This document shows positions 23,638 to 32,820 of a DNA stretch of 64,000 nt, one piece after another. Within the stretch, counting starts at the first letter, position 1; each line of letters starts with the position of its first letter. The translations under genes and the position numbers were made by a program. The notes beneath the pieces were generated by a model. The model worked only from the letters and a program-made list of their open reading frames with translations. It did no database searches and was not told where the DNA came from. This stretch comes from Halorhabdus tiamatea SARL4B (GTDB lineage: Archaea > Halobacteriota > Halobacteria > Halobacteriales > Haloarculaceae): contig NC_021921.1 in NCBI RefSeq assembly GCF_000470655.1, positions 1,240,001 through 1,304,000 on the forward strand. Direction: 5' to 3'.

Positions 23638-24437
23638 CGAGTGAACAGTGATCCAACGGATCCGAACTCCGACGACACTGGACTGAACGACTCGGCGGAG
23701 ATCGAACGTGGTTCGAATCCACTCATGCGAGAGAACCTCATGGTGTCAGTTAAGTTGCCAAATACTCTCGAAGCGAATGAAACAGGTGACTTCGATGTAG
23801 CTGAGCGTCTTAATGATAGACGCCTCCTCGCGTTCGCTGACAAATATGAACCCAGTTCTGATCACTTCAGCAACCCACCAGCATGGTTGAGCAGCTACAA
23901 TATAGAGTCCGACAGCAAACACGCCTACAATCAGGCGTCTACACGGGTCCAATTTTGCTTCAATGATATGTTGGTGAGGCCCACTGGCAGTTCAACACTG
24001 GTGCGTATGTGTTTTCCTCACCAACGATAGCTGACGGAACTGTCTTCGTCGGATCTGGGGACAATAACGTCTACTCGCTGGATGGCGAAACAGGCAAGGA
24101 AAACTGGCATTTCGAAACCGGCGGTTGGGTCCGGTCGTCACCGATTGTGGTCGATGGAACAGTGTTCGTGGGGAGTCGAGACTCGAAGGTCTACGCGCTG
24201 GAAGCAGATGTCTCTGGTTCGAGCGAGGGATCACGCACAAGGCTGGGGACGCTCAATCATCACGACGACTGGCGGTACGCCGATCAATCGATCGAACCCA
24301 AAGAAGAAGACCAAAGACAAGAAGACGGACTGCTCCCCTGGCTCGGTGCTGGTGGAACAGCTGCCGGGCTTGGCGGGGCAGCATACCTTTATCGGCGTCA
24401 CAAGAGATCAACGGATGGGCATGAATCCACAGAGTAG
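23638..24437 (+). pseudogene. C-terminal remains of the surface protein: calcium repeats, then PQQ repeats and anchor
   Basis: Starts in the frame continued from the VWA fragment (VNSDPTDPNSDDTGLNDSAEIERGS), then loses recognisable homology at about 23800-23960. From about 23968, in another frame, come two PQQ repeats (TVFVGSGDNNVYSLDGETGKENWHF and TVFVGSRDSKVYALEA), a charged linker and a C-terminal Gly/Ala-rich transmembrane segment with a basic tail (LYRRHKRS). So at least one deletion or frameshift lies between. The 3' end overlaps the next gene by 17 bases. Confidence 0.6.
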
Positions 24438-25800
24438 TCGCAGTGTGTCACGCTATTCTCGGCGCGAAGTTTGCCTCCTCGCATGTTCGACAGCTCTTGC
24501 TCCACTCACCGGCTGTGCGTTTTCGCCCCCGACAGCAAGGGACGATCAAAGCGGTATAGAAACGCTCGTCGCTACAGACGGAGAAACCCGTGACAGATTT
24601 GGGTATTCACTCGACATCACGAACGACGGACGGACCCTGCTCGTCGGAAGTAATCTCGATACGAACTCGAACGGTCGAATGGCTGGCGGAGTCTACGTGT
24701 TTCGTCGTGACCAAGACGGCTGGCACCAATCGGCGAAACTCATGGCAGATGATGGGGATCGCCATGATTGGTTTGGGTCCACTATCTCGATTTCGGATAC
24801 TGGTGACACCGCACTCGTCGGAGCAGTAGCTGAAGAAGATCCGAATGGAGCAGAAGGGGGCGCTGCCTATGTCTATCAAAAAGAGAATCAAGAGTGGCAT
24901 CAGCAAAGTAAACTCAGTGCTCCTGACGATGCATTTGACCAGTTCTCTCGATCCCAAATATTGACTTCGAATGGAGACACCGCCTATATTGGGGCACCAT
25001 TCAAAGAAGATTCGAGTGGTATCGAGGCGGGAGCCGTCTACGAATATTCGCGTGAGCCTGACGGCTGGAATTTGGTAAATACCCTTCCTAATGATAGTTC
25101 TCCGATTCGATCATTCGGGTATGCAATGGACGTATCGAAGGGTGGCCAGATCCTCATTGTCTCAAGTATGGTCGTCTCGGATTCAGAAACAGCTGCAGTA
25201 AACGTCTTCGAGAAGTCGGGCGGTGAGTGGGTCCGACAGGCCACACTCACTGCCAGCGATAGAGATAGAAACGATTACTTCGGGGAGACTGTCCCCGTCT
25301 CGGAGGACGGACAAACCGTTCTCGTCGGTGCGTCGAACGACGAAAATCCAAACGGCGAACACGGTGGTTCGGTCTATCTCTTCGAGAACCAAGATGGTGA
25401 GTGGCACCAAGCACAGAAACTCACGCCCGCTGATCCCGGGCAGTACGAACGATTCGGCCTGTCGCTCGCCATGACGAGCGACCCGAAATCAATTCTCATC
25501 GGGGCCCCGGGCGAATCGTCCGACACGGGTGAGCAGAGCCGGATTTGCGTCTTCAAGTGGGATGACGACCACTGGCAACAAGATCGTGTCATCTCTGCCC
25601 CCGAAAAAGACCCGACCGATCACTTTGGGACCCGAGTCACGGTGTCGGGGGAGACAGGTATTGCTGCCGTGAGTGCTCCGGAAGCGGACGGAAATAAAGA
25701 ATCGACTGGTGCAGTGTACGTGTCTGATTGTGAGGCATCGAATGAGGCGAGACGATTATCAAGACACCAGTTTCATCACTTAGATCCTGACACGATCTAG
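24421..25800 (+). CDS. FG-GAP beta-propeller lipoprotein
   Basis: 459 residues from the ATG at 24421 (another ATG is six bases upstream), overlapping the end of the broken upstream gene. Tat signal with SRREV and lipobox-like LTGC. Seven repeats follow, each with a FG-x-S or similar start and a LVG/IG end: DRFGYSLDITNDG, DWFGSTISISDTG, DQFSRSQILTSNG, RSFGYAMDVSKGG, DYFGETVPVSEDG, ERFGLSLAMTSDP and DHFGTRVTVSGE. That equals one seven-bladed integrin-alpha-type propeller. Likely a cell-surface binding protein. Confidence 0.82.
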   Translation: MNPQSSRSVSRYSRREVCLLACSTALAPLTGCAFSPPTARDDQSGIETLVATDGETRDRFGYSLDITNDGRTLLVGSNLDTNSNGRMAGGVYVFRRDQDGWHQSAKLMADDGDRHDWFGSTISISDTGDTALVGAVAEEDPNGAEGGAAYVYQKENQEWHQQSKLSAPDDAFDQFSRSQILTSNGDTAYIGAPFKEDSSGIEAGAVYEYSREPDGWNLVNTLPNDSSPIRSFGYAMDVSKGGQILIVSSMVVSDSETAAVNVFEKSGGEWVRQATLTASDRDRNDYFGETVPVSEDGQTVLVGASNDENPNGEHGGSVYLFENQDGEWHQAQKLTPADPGQYERFGLSLAMTSDPKSILIGAPGESSDTGEQSRICVFKWDDDHWQQDRVISAPEKDPTDHFGTRVTVSGETGIAAVSAPEADGNKESTGAVYVSDCEASNEARRLSRHQFHHLDPDTI

Positions 25801-25858
25801 ATAGAGACACTAGCTAGCATACCGTAAGATTAAGACGGAGGCACTCGAAGACGCAGAT

Positions 25859-26287
25859 ATGGGCAAGCGCATTCTGGTGCCGGTCGACGGCAGCGAGCAG
25901 GCCCGGGAGGCAGTCGACTTCGCACTCGCGGAGTTCCCGGACGCCGAGATGCACCTGCTGCACGTCATCAACCCGGCCGATGCGGGCTACAGCGTCCAGG
26001 CGTCGATGCCGACGTTCTCCGAGGAGTGGTACGACCGCCAGAAGGAACAGGCCGAAAACCTCTTCAGCGAGGTCGAATCCGGGGCGACCGACTTCGCGGG
26101 CACTTTTGAGGAGTTCGTCGAGGTCGGCAAGCCCACCCACACGATCGTCCAGCACGCCGAAGAGCACGACGTCGATCAGATCGTGATGGGGAGCCACGGC
26201 CGTTCGGGCGTCACACGCATCCTGCTCGGCAGCGTCGCCGAGACCGTCGTCCGGCGCTCGCCCGTCCCGATCACGGTCGTTCGCTGA
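25859..26287 (+). CDS. universal stress protein, UspA family
   Basis: 142 residues, a single Usp domain. The ATP-binding Asp is in ILVPVDGS at the start, and the C-terminal G-2x-G-9x-G(S) motif reads GSHGRSGVTRILLGSVAE. Cytosolic, single gene behind an AT-rich promoter. Haloarchaea have many paralogues, so the exact role is open. Confidence 0.93.
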   Translation: MGKRILVPVDGSEQAREAVDFALAEFPDAEMHLLHVINPADAGYSVQASMPTFSEEWYDRQKEQAENLFSEVESGATDFAGTFEEFVEVGKPTHTIVQHAEEHDVDQIVMGSHGRSGVTRILLGSVAETVVRRSPVPITVVR

Positions 26288-26309
26288 CGCGTCGCGGCTG
26301 TTGTCGCTA

Positions 26310-27674
26310 TCAGGCGACGGCGTCGACGGCTTCTTTGACGGTCTCGCGGACCTCTTCGAGCAGCGCCGTCGCGTCGTCGCTCTCGGCGTAGACGCGGATG
26401 TACGGCTCGGTGCCACTCGGCCGGACGAGGAACCACGACGCGTCGGGAAGTTCGATCCGGACGCCATACTCCAGGGAGACGTCGCCGTCGGGGAACTGTT
26501 CAGGCAGCGCACTTTCTAGGCGTTCCATCGCCGCGTCCTTCGCCTCCTCCGGGCAGTCGACCGGCTTTTTCTCCAGCGGGCGCTCGGTGACGGGTTCGAG
26601 CAGCGAATCGAGTCCGTCGGCGGCGATGAGTCGCGTCAGCACGGCGGCGCTCGCGATGCCGTCTGTCCAGATACCCATGTCGGGGTGGATGCACTTCCAG
26701 GGTTCGCCCGCGAAGGCGACCGTCGTCTCGTCGTCGCCGGCGTCGAGGACGTCGGCGATGCCCTCGTGGAGCAGGCCAAGCGCGGTCCGTTCGACACGGC
26801 CGCCGGCCGCCCGGACTGCCTCGTCGACGCGACCCGAGACGTTCGGCGTTGTCACGACGACGGGGTCCGCGGCGTCGCTCTCCTCGACGAAGTACGACGA
26901 GAGCACCGCCAGGATCGTGTCCTCGTGGACGATCGTGCCGTCTTCGTCGACGACGACGATCCGGTCGGCGTCGCCGTCGTGGGCGATCCCGAGGTCGACG
27001 GCGTCGCGCTCGCGGACGTACTGGGTCAGATCGGTGATGTTCTCGGGGGTGGGCTTGCTCGGCCGACCCGGGAAGTGGCCGGTGACGTTCGCGTGTAAGG
27101 TGTGGACGCTCGCACCGAGTCGCCGGAGGACTTCGGGCGTGCCCAGCGCGGCGACGCCGTTACCGGCGTCGACCGCGATCGTCATGCCGTCGAGTGGGTT
27201 ACCGTGCTCGCGGGCGTACGCGACGACAGCGTCGAGGTAGGCGTCGAGCGGTTCCTCGCTCGTCTGTCGGCCCCACTCGTCCCAGGTTGCCGGCTCGGCG
27301 TCGCTGGCGACCCGTTCCTCGATGCGCTCCTCGTCGGCGGTGGTGTACTCCTCGCCGTCGACGAAGAACTTGATGCCGTTGTCGGGCGAGGGGTTGTGGC
27401 TCGCGGTGATCATGACGCCGTGACGGCCGTCGGAAGCAAACCCGAGCGCCGGGGTCGGCAACATGCCAGCCCGCACGACGTCCGCGCCGGCGCTTTCGAG
27501 TCCCGCTTCGAGCGCGGCGGCGATGGCGACGCCGGTCTCCCGCCCGTCGCGGGCGATCACGAACTCCTCGCCGTACTTACCGGCCGCGCGGCCGACCGAC
27601 AGCGCGAGTTCGGGGGTGACTTTCGTCGCGACCGGCCCGCGGATTCCCGTCGTCCCGAATAGATCCTTGCTCAT
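26310..27674 (-). CDS. phosphohexomutase-family enzyme, candidate phosphopentomutase
   Basis: 454 residues with the four alpha-D-phosphohexomutase domains: catalytic phosphoserine loop TASHNPSPDNG (about 92), metal loop DGDADR (about 235), and the C-terminal phosphate-binding RPSGTEPYIRVYAES. The sugar-binding loop, GEMSGH or GEQSGH in PMM/PGM and GlmM, is GEPWKCIHP here. The gene is 10 bases downstream of a uridine phosphorylase gene on the same strand, in a nucleoside-salvage region. An archaeal phosphopentomutase is known from this superfamily, so ribose/deoxyribose-1-phosphate to 5-phosphate conversion is a good alternative to GlmM. Confidence 0.8.
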   Translation of the reverse strand: MSKDLFGTTGIRGPVATKVTPELALSVGRAAGKYGEEFVIARDGRETGVAIAAALEAGLESAGADVVRAGMLPTPALGFASDGRHGVMITASHNPSPDNGIKFFVDGEEYTTADEERIEERVASDAEPATWDEWGRQTSEEPLDAYLDAVVAYAREHGNPLDGMTIAVDAGNGVAALGTPEVLRRLGASVHTLHANVTGHFPGRPSKPTPENITDLTQYVRERDAVDLGIAHDGDADRIVVVDEDGTIVHEDTILAVLSSYFVEESDAADPVVVTTPNVSGRVDEAVRAAGGRVERTALGLLHEGIADVLDAGDDETTVAFAGEPWKCIHPDMGIWTDGIASAAVLTRLIAADGLDSLLEPVTERPLEKKPVDCPEEAKDAAMERLESALPEQFPDGDVSLEYGVRIELPDASWFLVRPSGTEPYIRVYAESDDATALLEEVRETVKEAVDAVA

Positions 27675-27684
27675 GGTTTCCTCG

Positions 27685-28509
27685 TTAGTAGTCGAGTTCC
27701 AGGCCCGGATGCCAGTGATCGACGCCGGCCTCGGCCTTGATCTGATCCATGCGCGCGAGCAGCTTCGTCGCCAGCGAGGCGACTTCGGAGGCGCGCTGGT
27801 CGCTCTCGGTCCGGAACTCGCCGGTCACCCGGTTGGCGTAGACGGCACAGATCGCGCCGGCCCGCAGATCGTAGACGTTGGCGATCGTCAGGATGGCGCT
27901 TGCCTCCATCTCGATGTTGGTGACGTTGACCTCCTGGAGGTCCTCGACGAGTGTGTCACTGTCGGGAGCCTCGAAGTCCTCGAAGCCGGGTCGACCCTGA
28001 CCGGGGTAGAAGCTGTCGGCGCTCAGGGTCGTCCCGAGGTGGTAGTCGTAGTCGAGGCGTTCGGCCGCGGCCACCAGCGCGGAGACGACCTCGTGGTCGG
28101 CGGTCGCGGGGTAGTCCTCGCGGACGTACTCCTTGCTGGTGCCCTCCTGGCGGACCGCACCGGTCGTGATGACGAGGTCGCCGACCGAGACTTCCTCGCG
28201 GATCGACCCGGTCGAACCCACACGGATGAACGTGTCCGCGCCCACGCGGGCGAGTTCCTCGACGGCGATCGACGCGCCGGGCCCGCCGATCCCGGTCGAG
28301 GTCACCGAGATGGGCGTCCCGTCGTACTCGCCGGTGACCGTCCGGTACTCGCGATGGTGGGCCTTCTCCTCTGCGCCGTCCCAGAAGCGAGTGATCTTCT
28401 CGATGCGCTCCGGATTCCCCGGGAGCAACACGGTATCGGCCACGTCCTCGGGCGACACGGCGAGGTGATACTGTTCGTCTTCGTTGGGATCCTCACTGTC
28501 TCCGGGCAT
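27685..28509 (-). CDS. udp: uridine phosphorylase (PNP/UDP family)
   Basis: 274 residues from the ATG at 28509. It splits uridine with phosphate into uracil and ribose-1-phosphate. Motifs: TVLLPGNPERIEKI near the start, STGIGGPGASIAVEEL and FIRVGSTGSI (phosphate site), NIEMEASAILTIA (ribose-binding Glu/Met region) and ICAVYANR. Co-directional with the mutase behind it and next to the nucleoside ABC importer, which it faces divergently. Confidence 0.88.
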   Translation of the reverse strand: MPGDSEDPNEDEQYHLAVSPEDVADTVLLPGNPERIEKITRFWDGAEEKAHHREYRTVTGEYDGTPISVTSTGIGGPGASIAVEELARVGADTFIRVGSTGSIREEVSVGDLVITTGAVRQEGTSKEYVREDYPATADHEVVSALVAAAERLDYDYHLGTTLSADSFYPGQGRPGFEDFEAPDSDTLVEDLQEVNVTNIEMEASAILTIANVYDLRAGAICAVYANRVTGEFRTESDQRASEVASLATKLLARMDQIKAEAGVDHWHPGLELDY

Positions 28510-28862
28510 GCTACTACCCTTTTTAAGCTGGAATTTTATATAATATTCGCCATCGGGACGGGGAGCCATCACGAGCCGCCACCCAGTGGCAGGACAAATA
28601 TAGCCCATAGAGACCACGAATCGCGCAATTTCCTCAGTATCGACAGAGAGAGTCGGCGGTCGACTGTGCCGGCACACCGATCCGTATCGGATCGTAACAC
28701 GAACAGAGCACGACGCCAGCGATCGGGATTGAGACGATCTAAATACGGTATTATGGCGGTGTAGGGTGGTTCACCCCCGGGGACTCTTTTAAGTGAACAG
28801 ACGGTATTAAAAAGCGGAAAGCAACATAACTATTATCACTATTCGATCCACAAGCCAAATGT
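28510..28862. promoter_or_regulatory. divergent control region of nucleoside salvage and import genes
   Basis: No gene in these 353 bases. A direct repeat ACGGTATTA occurs at 28745-28753 and 28801-28809, and a TTCAC...GTGAA inverted pair brackets TCTTTTAAGT at about 28770-28796. On the other strand AAATTCCAGC and TTATATAA near 28529-28545 would serve the udp-mutase transcript. A shared regulator is plausible but not identified. Confidence 0.45.
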
Positions 28863-29975
28863 ATGCCTCGGAGTTACGACCGGCGATCAGTCATCAAGGG
28901 TATCGCTGTCAGTGGACTCGGCGTCTCGCTGGCAGGCTGTTCAGGCGACGGAACCGAGACGACAGAGCCGTCGGGCAACGGTGACGAGAACGGTGACACC
29001 GGTGGCGAGCCCCACCAGGTCGGGATGGTGTACTCGACGGGTGGCCTCGGTGACAACTCGTTCAACGACATGGCCCACCAGGGAATCCAGGCGGCTGCAG
29101 AACAGTACAACGTCGAGTTCCAGAACGCCGAACCGGAGTCCCCGAGCGAGTTCAGCACGTTCCAGCGGCAGTTCGCGACCTCGTCGAACCCCGAGTACGA
29201 CCAGATCTTCGCGATCGGGCTCTCCCAGAAGAGTGCCCTCCAGGAAGTCGCGCCGGACTTCCCGGACATGAAGTTCACGTTCATCGACGCGACGACCGAG
29301 TTGGACAACGTCGCGAACTACGTCTTCAAGGAACACGAGGGGTCCTTCCAGGCAGGCATTCTGGCCGGTATGCTGACGAGCAAAGAGTTCTCAGCCGGTC
29401 CGAGTCAGACGAACACCGACGCGAACACCATCGGGTTCGTCGGTGGGAAGGAGACGAACCTGATCAAGAAGTTCGAAGCCGGCTACCGATTCGGTGCACA
29501 GCGAGTCAACGAAGACGTCGAGATCCGCTCGGCGTACGCGGGGGCCTGGAGCGAACCGAGCACGGGCCAGTCGATCGCCAATTCGATGATCGACAACGGC
29601 GCGGACGTCCTCTATCACGCCGCAGGCGGGACGGGCGTCGGCGTCCTGCAGGCAGCCTACGAGCGGGGCGTCTTCGGGATCGGTGTCGACGCGCGCCAGT
29701 CCGAGACGCTCACTGAATACAACGGGGCGATCCTCGGGAGCATGGTCAAACAGGTCGACGAGGCAGTCGTCGAGTCTGTCGGGAAGGCGATCGACGGCGA
29801 GTTCAACGGCGGCGAGACAACTACGCTCGGACTCGCCGAAGAGGGCGTCGCAATGCTTTACGGTACGGAGATCGGCGACCAGATCCCCCAGGAGATCAAA
29901 GACGAGATCGAGGCCCAGAGCCAGACGGTCGTCGACGGCGACCTGACGGTGCCGTCCCATCCCGACGACATCTGA
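28863..29975 (+). CDS. BMP-family nucleoside-binding lipoprotein of an ABC importer
   Basis: 370 residues. Tat signal (YDRRSVIKGIAVSGLG) with lipobox SLAGC, then a short Gly/Asp/Glu linker. The body is a periplasmic-binding-protein type I fold of the BMP/PnrA/Med family: VGMVYSTGGLGDNSFNDMAHQG, KFTFIDATTELDNVANYVFKEHEGSFQAG and LYHAAGGTGVGVLQAA. BMP proteins bind nucleosides. First gene of the importer operon, with ATPase and two permeases behind it. Confidence 0.9.
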   Translation: MPRSYDRRSVIKGIAVSGLGVSLAGCSGDGTETTEPSGNGDENGDTGGEPHQVGMVYSTGGLGDNSFNDMAHQGIQAAAEQYNVEFQNAEPESPSEFSTFQRQFATSSNPEYDQIFAIGLSQKSALQEVAPDFPDMKFTFIDATTELDNVANYVFKEHEGSFQAGILAGMLTSKEFSAGPSQTNTDANTIGFVGGKETNLIKKFEAGYRFGAQRVNEDVEIRSAYAGAWSEPSTGQSIANSMIDNGADVLYHAAGGTGVGVLQAAYERGVFGIGVDARQSETLTEYNGAILGSMVKQVDEAVVESVGKAIDGEFNGGETTTLGLAEEGVAMLYGTEIGDQIPQEIKDEIEAQSQTVVDGDLTVPSHPDDI

Positions 29976-30016
29976 TCGGCCCCAGTCGCACCGGTTATCG
30001 AACCTAATTTGATACG

Positions 30017-31606
30017 ATGGCACAAACGACACAACCACCGGAAGACGATACCGGAGGGAGTACAGACCCGGGTCCGGCGGTCAGGATGGAGAACATCACC
30101 AAGCGGTTTCCGGGCGTCGTCGCGAACGACCAGGTGACCCTCGAGGTAGAGCGCGGTTCGGTCCACACGTTACTCGGCGAGAACGGCGCGGGGAAGTCAA
30201 CGCTGATGAACGTTCTCTACGGGCTCTACCAGCAGGAGGAGGGGACGGTCTACCTCAACGGCGAGGAGATGAACTTCCAGACGCCCCAGGATGCGATCGA
30301 CGCCGGGATCGGGATGATCCACCAGCACTTCATGCTGGTCGATACGATGACCGTCGCCGAGAACGTCACGCTCGGTAACGAACCACGCAAGTGGAACGGA
30401 CTCGCCTACGACGCAAAGCGCGCCCGCGAGGCCGTCCGGGAACTGAGTGAGACGTACAACTTCGATCTCGATCCGACCGCCAGGATCGAGGACATCAGCG
30501 TCGGGGAGAAACAGCGCGTCGAGATCCTCAAGACGCTGTATCGTGGGGCCGACGTGTTGATCTTCGACGAGCCGACGGCCGTGCTCACCCCACAGGAGGT
30601 CGACGAACTGTTCCGGATCGTCGAGGAGTTGACCGAACAAGGCAAGACACTGATCTTCATCACCCACAAGCTCGGCGAGGCGATGGAGATCTCAGACGAC
30701 ATCACCGTCCTCCGGGACGGGGAAAACGTCGGGACAGCCGACCCCGCGACCGCGACGCGGGAAAGTCTCGCGGAACTGATGGTCGGCCGGGAAGTGATGC
30801 TCGACGTCGAGAAAGACGACGTCGAGGCCGGCAAGCCGTCGCTCTCGGTCTCCGATCTCGTCGTCGAGGACGACGACGGTGTCCGGCAGGTCGACGAGGT
30901 CGATCTGACAGTCCACGAGGGCGAGATCCTCGGGATCGCCGGCGTCGACGGCAACGGCCAGTCACAGCTCGTCGACTCGGTCGTCGGTCTCGAGGTGCCG
31001 GACGAGGGCACCGTCGAGCTCTACGGCGAGGACGTGACCGACGTCTCCAGGCGTGAACACATCGCGCGCGGGATGTCCTTCGTGCCCGAGGACCGCCAGG
31101 CACGCGGGCTGGTGATGGACTTCGACCTCGTCGAGAACGCGCTGCTGGGCAACCAGTACGACCCGGCATACACGAACGGGCCCCGGGTCGACTGGGGGAC
31201 GACTCGCGAGCACGCCGAGGACATCATCGACAAGTACGACGTCCGGACGCCGAACGCCGGGACGGCCTCCGAATCGCTCTCCGGCGGGAACCAGCAGAAG
31301 TTCATCGTCGGTCGCGAGATCCTTCGGGACTCCGACGTGATCGTCGCCTCGCACCCGACTCGTGGGGTCGACGTCGGGAGCATCGAGTTCATCCACGACC
31401 AGATGCTCGAACTTCGCGAGGAGGGCAAAGGCGTCTTGCTCGTCTCCTCGAAACTCGACGAGGTACAGCAACTCTCGGACCGGATCGCCGTCATCTACGA
31501 GGGCGAGATCGTCGACGTGGTTGATCCCGACGAAGTGACCGATCGGGACATCGGCCTGCTGATGGCCGGCGAGATGCCTGATGAGTACGGAGGTGAGAGC
31601 GAATGA
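30017..31606 (+). CDS. nucleoside ABC importer, double ATPase
   Basis: 529 residues with two ABC domains. Domain 1: Walker A GENGAGKST (about 54), signature ISVGEKQRVEIL, Walker B VLIFDEPTAVLTPQE. Domain 2: degenerate Walker A GVDGNGQSQL (about 310), signature LSGGNQQKFIVGREI and RGVDVGSIE in place of a normal Walker B. One competent and one degenerate site is the rule for the sugar/nucleoside CUT2-like class. Its stop overlaps the start of the first permease. Confidence 0.93.
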   Translation: MAQTTQPPEDDTGGSTDPGPAVRMENITKRFPGVVANDQVTLEVERGSVHTLLGENGAGKSTLMNVLYGLYQQEEGTVYLNGEEMNFQTPQDAIDAGIGMIHQHFMLVDTMTVAENVTLGNEPRKWNGLAYDAKRAREAVRELSETYNFDLDPTARIEDISVGEKQRVEILKTLYRGADVLIFDEPTAVLTPQEVDELFRIVEELTEQGKTLIFITHKLGEAMEISDDITVLRDGENVGTADPATATRESLAELMVGREVMLDVEKDDVEAGKPSLSVSDLVVEDDDGVRQVDEVDLTVHEGEILGIAGVDGNGQSQLVDSVVGLEVPDEGTVELYGEDVTDVSRREHIARGMSFVPEDRQARGLVMDFDLVENALLGNQYDPAYTNGPRVDWGTTREHAEDIIDKYDVRTPNAGTASESLSGGNQQKFIVGREILRDSDVIVASHPTRGVDVGSIEFIHDQMLELREEGKGVLLVSSKLDEVQQLSDRIAVIYEGEIVDVVDPDEVTDRDIGLLMAGEMPDEYGGESE

Positions 31607-32820
31607 GCGAGCGCCGATATCCCGAACCGATCCAGCGCTTCCTTCGGTTTTTCGTCGGGAACTCGGTCGGCGAACGGATCCTGATCAGCGTCGCCGCGCT
31701 GGTGACGGCCGTCATCGTCAGCAGCCTCATCGTCCTCGTCGCCGGGTATCTCTCCGGGGAGGCCTACAACCCACTCGAGATCTTCGCCGTGCTGGTCAAC
31801 GGGGCCTTCGGCTCACCCTTCGATCTCGACTCGGCCCGGCTGTTCACCGAAGGCTGGTCGCCGATCAACTTCTCGATGGGCACGACCCTGAAGGAGACGA
31901 CGCTGCTGATCTTCGCCGGCCTCGCTGTCGCCGTCGCGTTCCGGGGCGACCTGTTCAACATCGGCGTCCAGGGCCAGTTGGTCCTGGGTGGGCTCGCGGC
32001 CGCGCTCGCGCTGGTCTGGGTCGCACCGTTCGTCCCGGACGGGATCGTCGGGACAGTCCTGTTGGTCCCGTTCGGGCTGCTGGTCGGCGCGATCGTCGGC
32101 GGACTCTACGGCGCGATACCGGGGGCGTTGAAGGCTTACTTCGACGCCAACGAGGTGATCACGACGATCATGCTCAACACCATCGCGACCGGGTCGGCGT
32201 TCTTCCTCGTCTCGTCGTACTTCGCCGATCCGACGCTCCAGAGTGTCAAGACCCGGTCGATCCCCGAGTTCGCCCGGCTCAACGGAATCGTCTTCCCGCA
32301 GGGCGGCCAGTTCTCGCTGGTCGCGCTCGCACTCGCACTCGTCGCGGCCGTCGGGATCTACTACGTCCTGCGATACACGAGCTTCGGGTACGACCTGCGC
32401 GTCTCGGGAAAACAGGCGAAAGCAGCGCTGTACGGCGGTGCCAACGCCGAACGGATGGTCGTCTCGACGATGACGCTGTCGGGCGCACTCGGTGGTATCG
32501 CCGGGGCGATGTGGTCGATGATGGTCATCGGTGCGTGGCGACAGGGCGTCCCCTCGATCGGCTTCGACGGCATCACCGTCTCGGTGCTCGCCGGGAACAA
32601 CCCGATCGGCGTCATCCCCGCCAGCCTGCTCTTTGGCGTCCTGAAAGGCGGTTCGAACGCCATCAACTTCCAGCTCGGCGTCCCGCCGGAGCTGGTCGCG
32701 GTCCTCCGCGGGATGATCATCCTGTTCATCGCGATGCCGGAGGCGTTCCGGATGCTCGGCAACTGGCTGGGTGTCAAACCGGACCCGGCTGCGGCAACTG
32801 GAGGTGACAACAATGAGTAG
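31603..32820 (+). CDS. nucleoside ABC importer, permease 1
   Basis: 405 residues, about ten hydrophobic segments, BPD_transp_2 family. Typical motifs: LFNIGVQGQLVLGG (about 115), IPGALKAYFDANEVITTIMLNTIA (about 170) and YTSFGYDLRVSGKQAKAALYGG (about 260). Overlaps the ATPase gene by four bases (ATGA) behind a GGAGGTGAG ribosome-binding site, so it is translationally coupled. Confidence 0.92.
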   Translation: MSERRYPEPIQRFLRFFVGNSVGERILISVAALVTAVIVSSLIVLVAGYLSGEAYNPLEIFAVLVNGAFGSPFDLDSARLFTEGWSPINFSMGTTLKETTLLIFAGLAVAVAFRGDLFNIGVQGQLVLGGLAAALALVWVAPFVPDGIVGTVLLVPFGLLVGAIVGGLYGAIPGALKAYFDANEVITTIMLNTIATGSAFFLVSSYFADPTLQSVKTRSIPEFARLNGIVFPQGGQFSLVALALALVAAVGIYYVLRYTSFGYDLRVSGKQAKAALYGGANAERMVVSTMTLSGALGGIAGAMWSMMVIGAWRQGVPSIGFDGITVSVLAGNNPIGVIPASLLFGVLKGGSNAINFQLGVPPELVAVLRGMIILFIAMPEAFRMLGNWLGVKPDPAAATGGDNNE

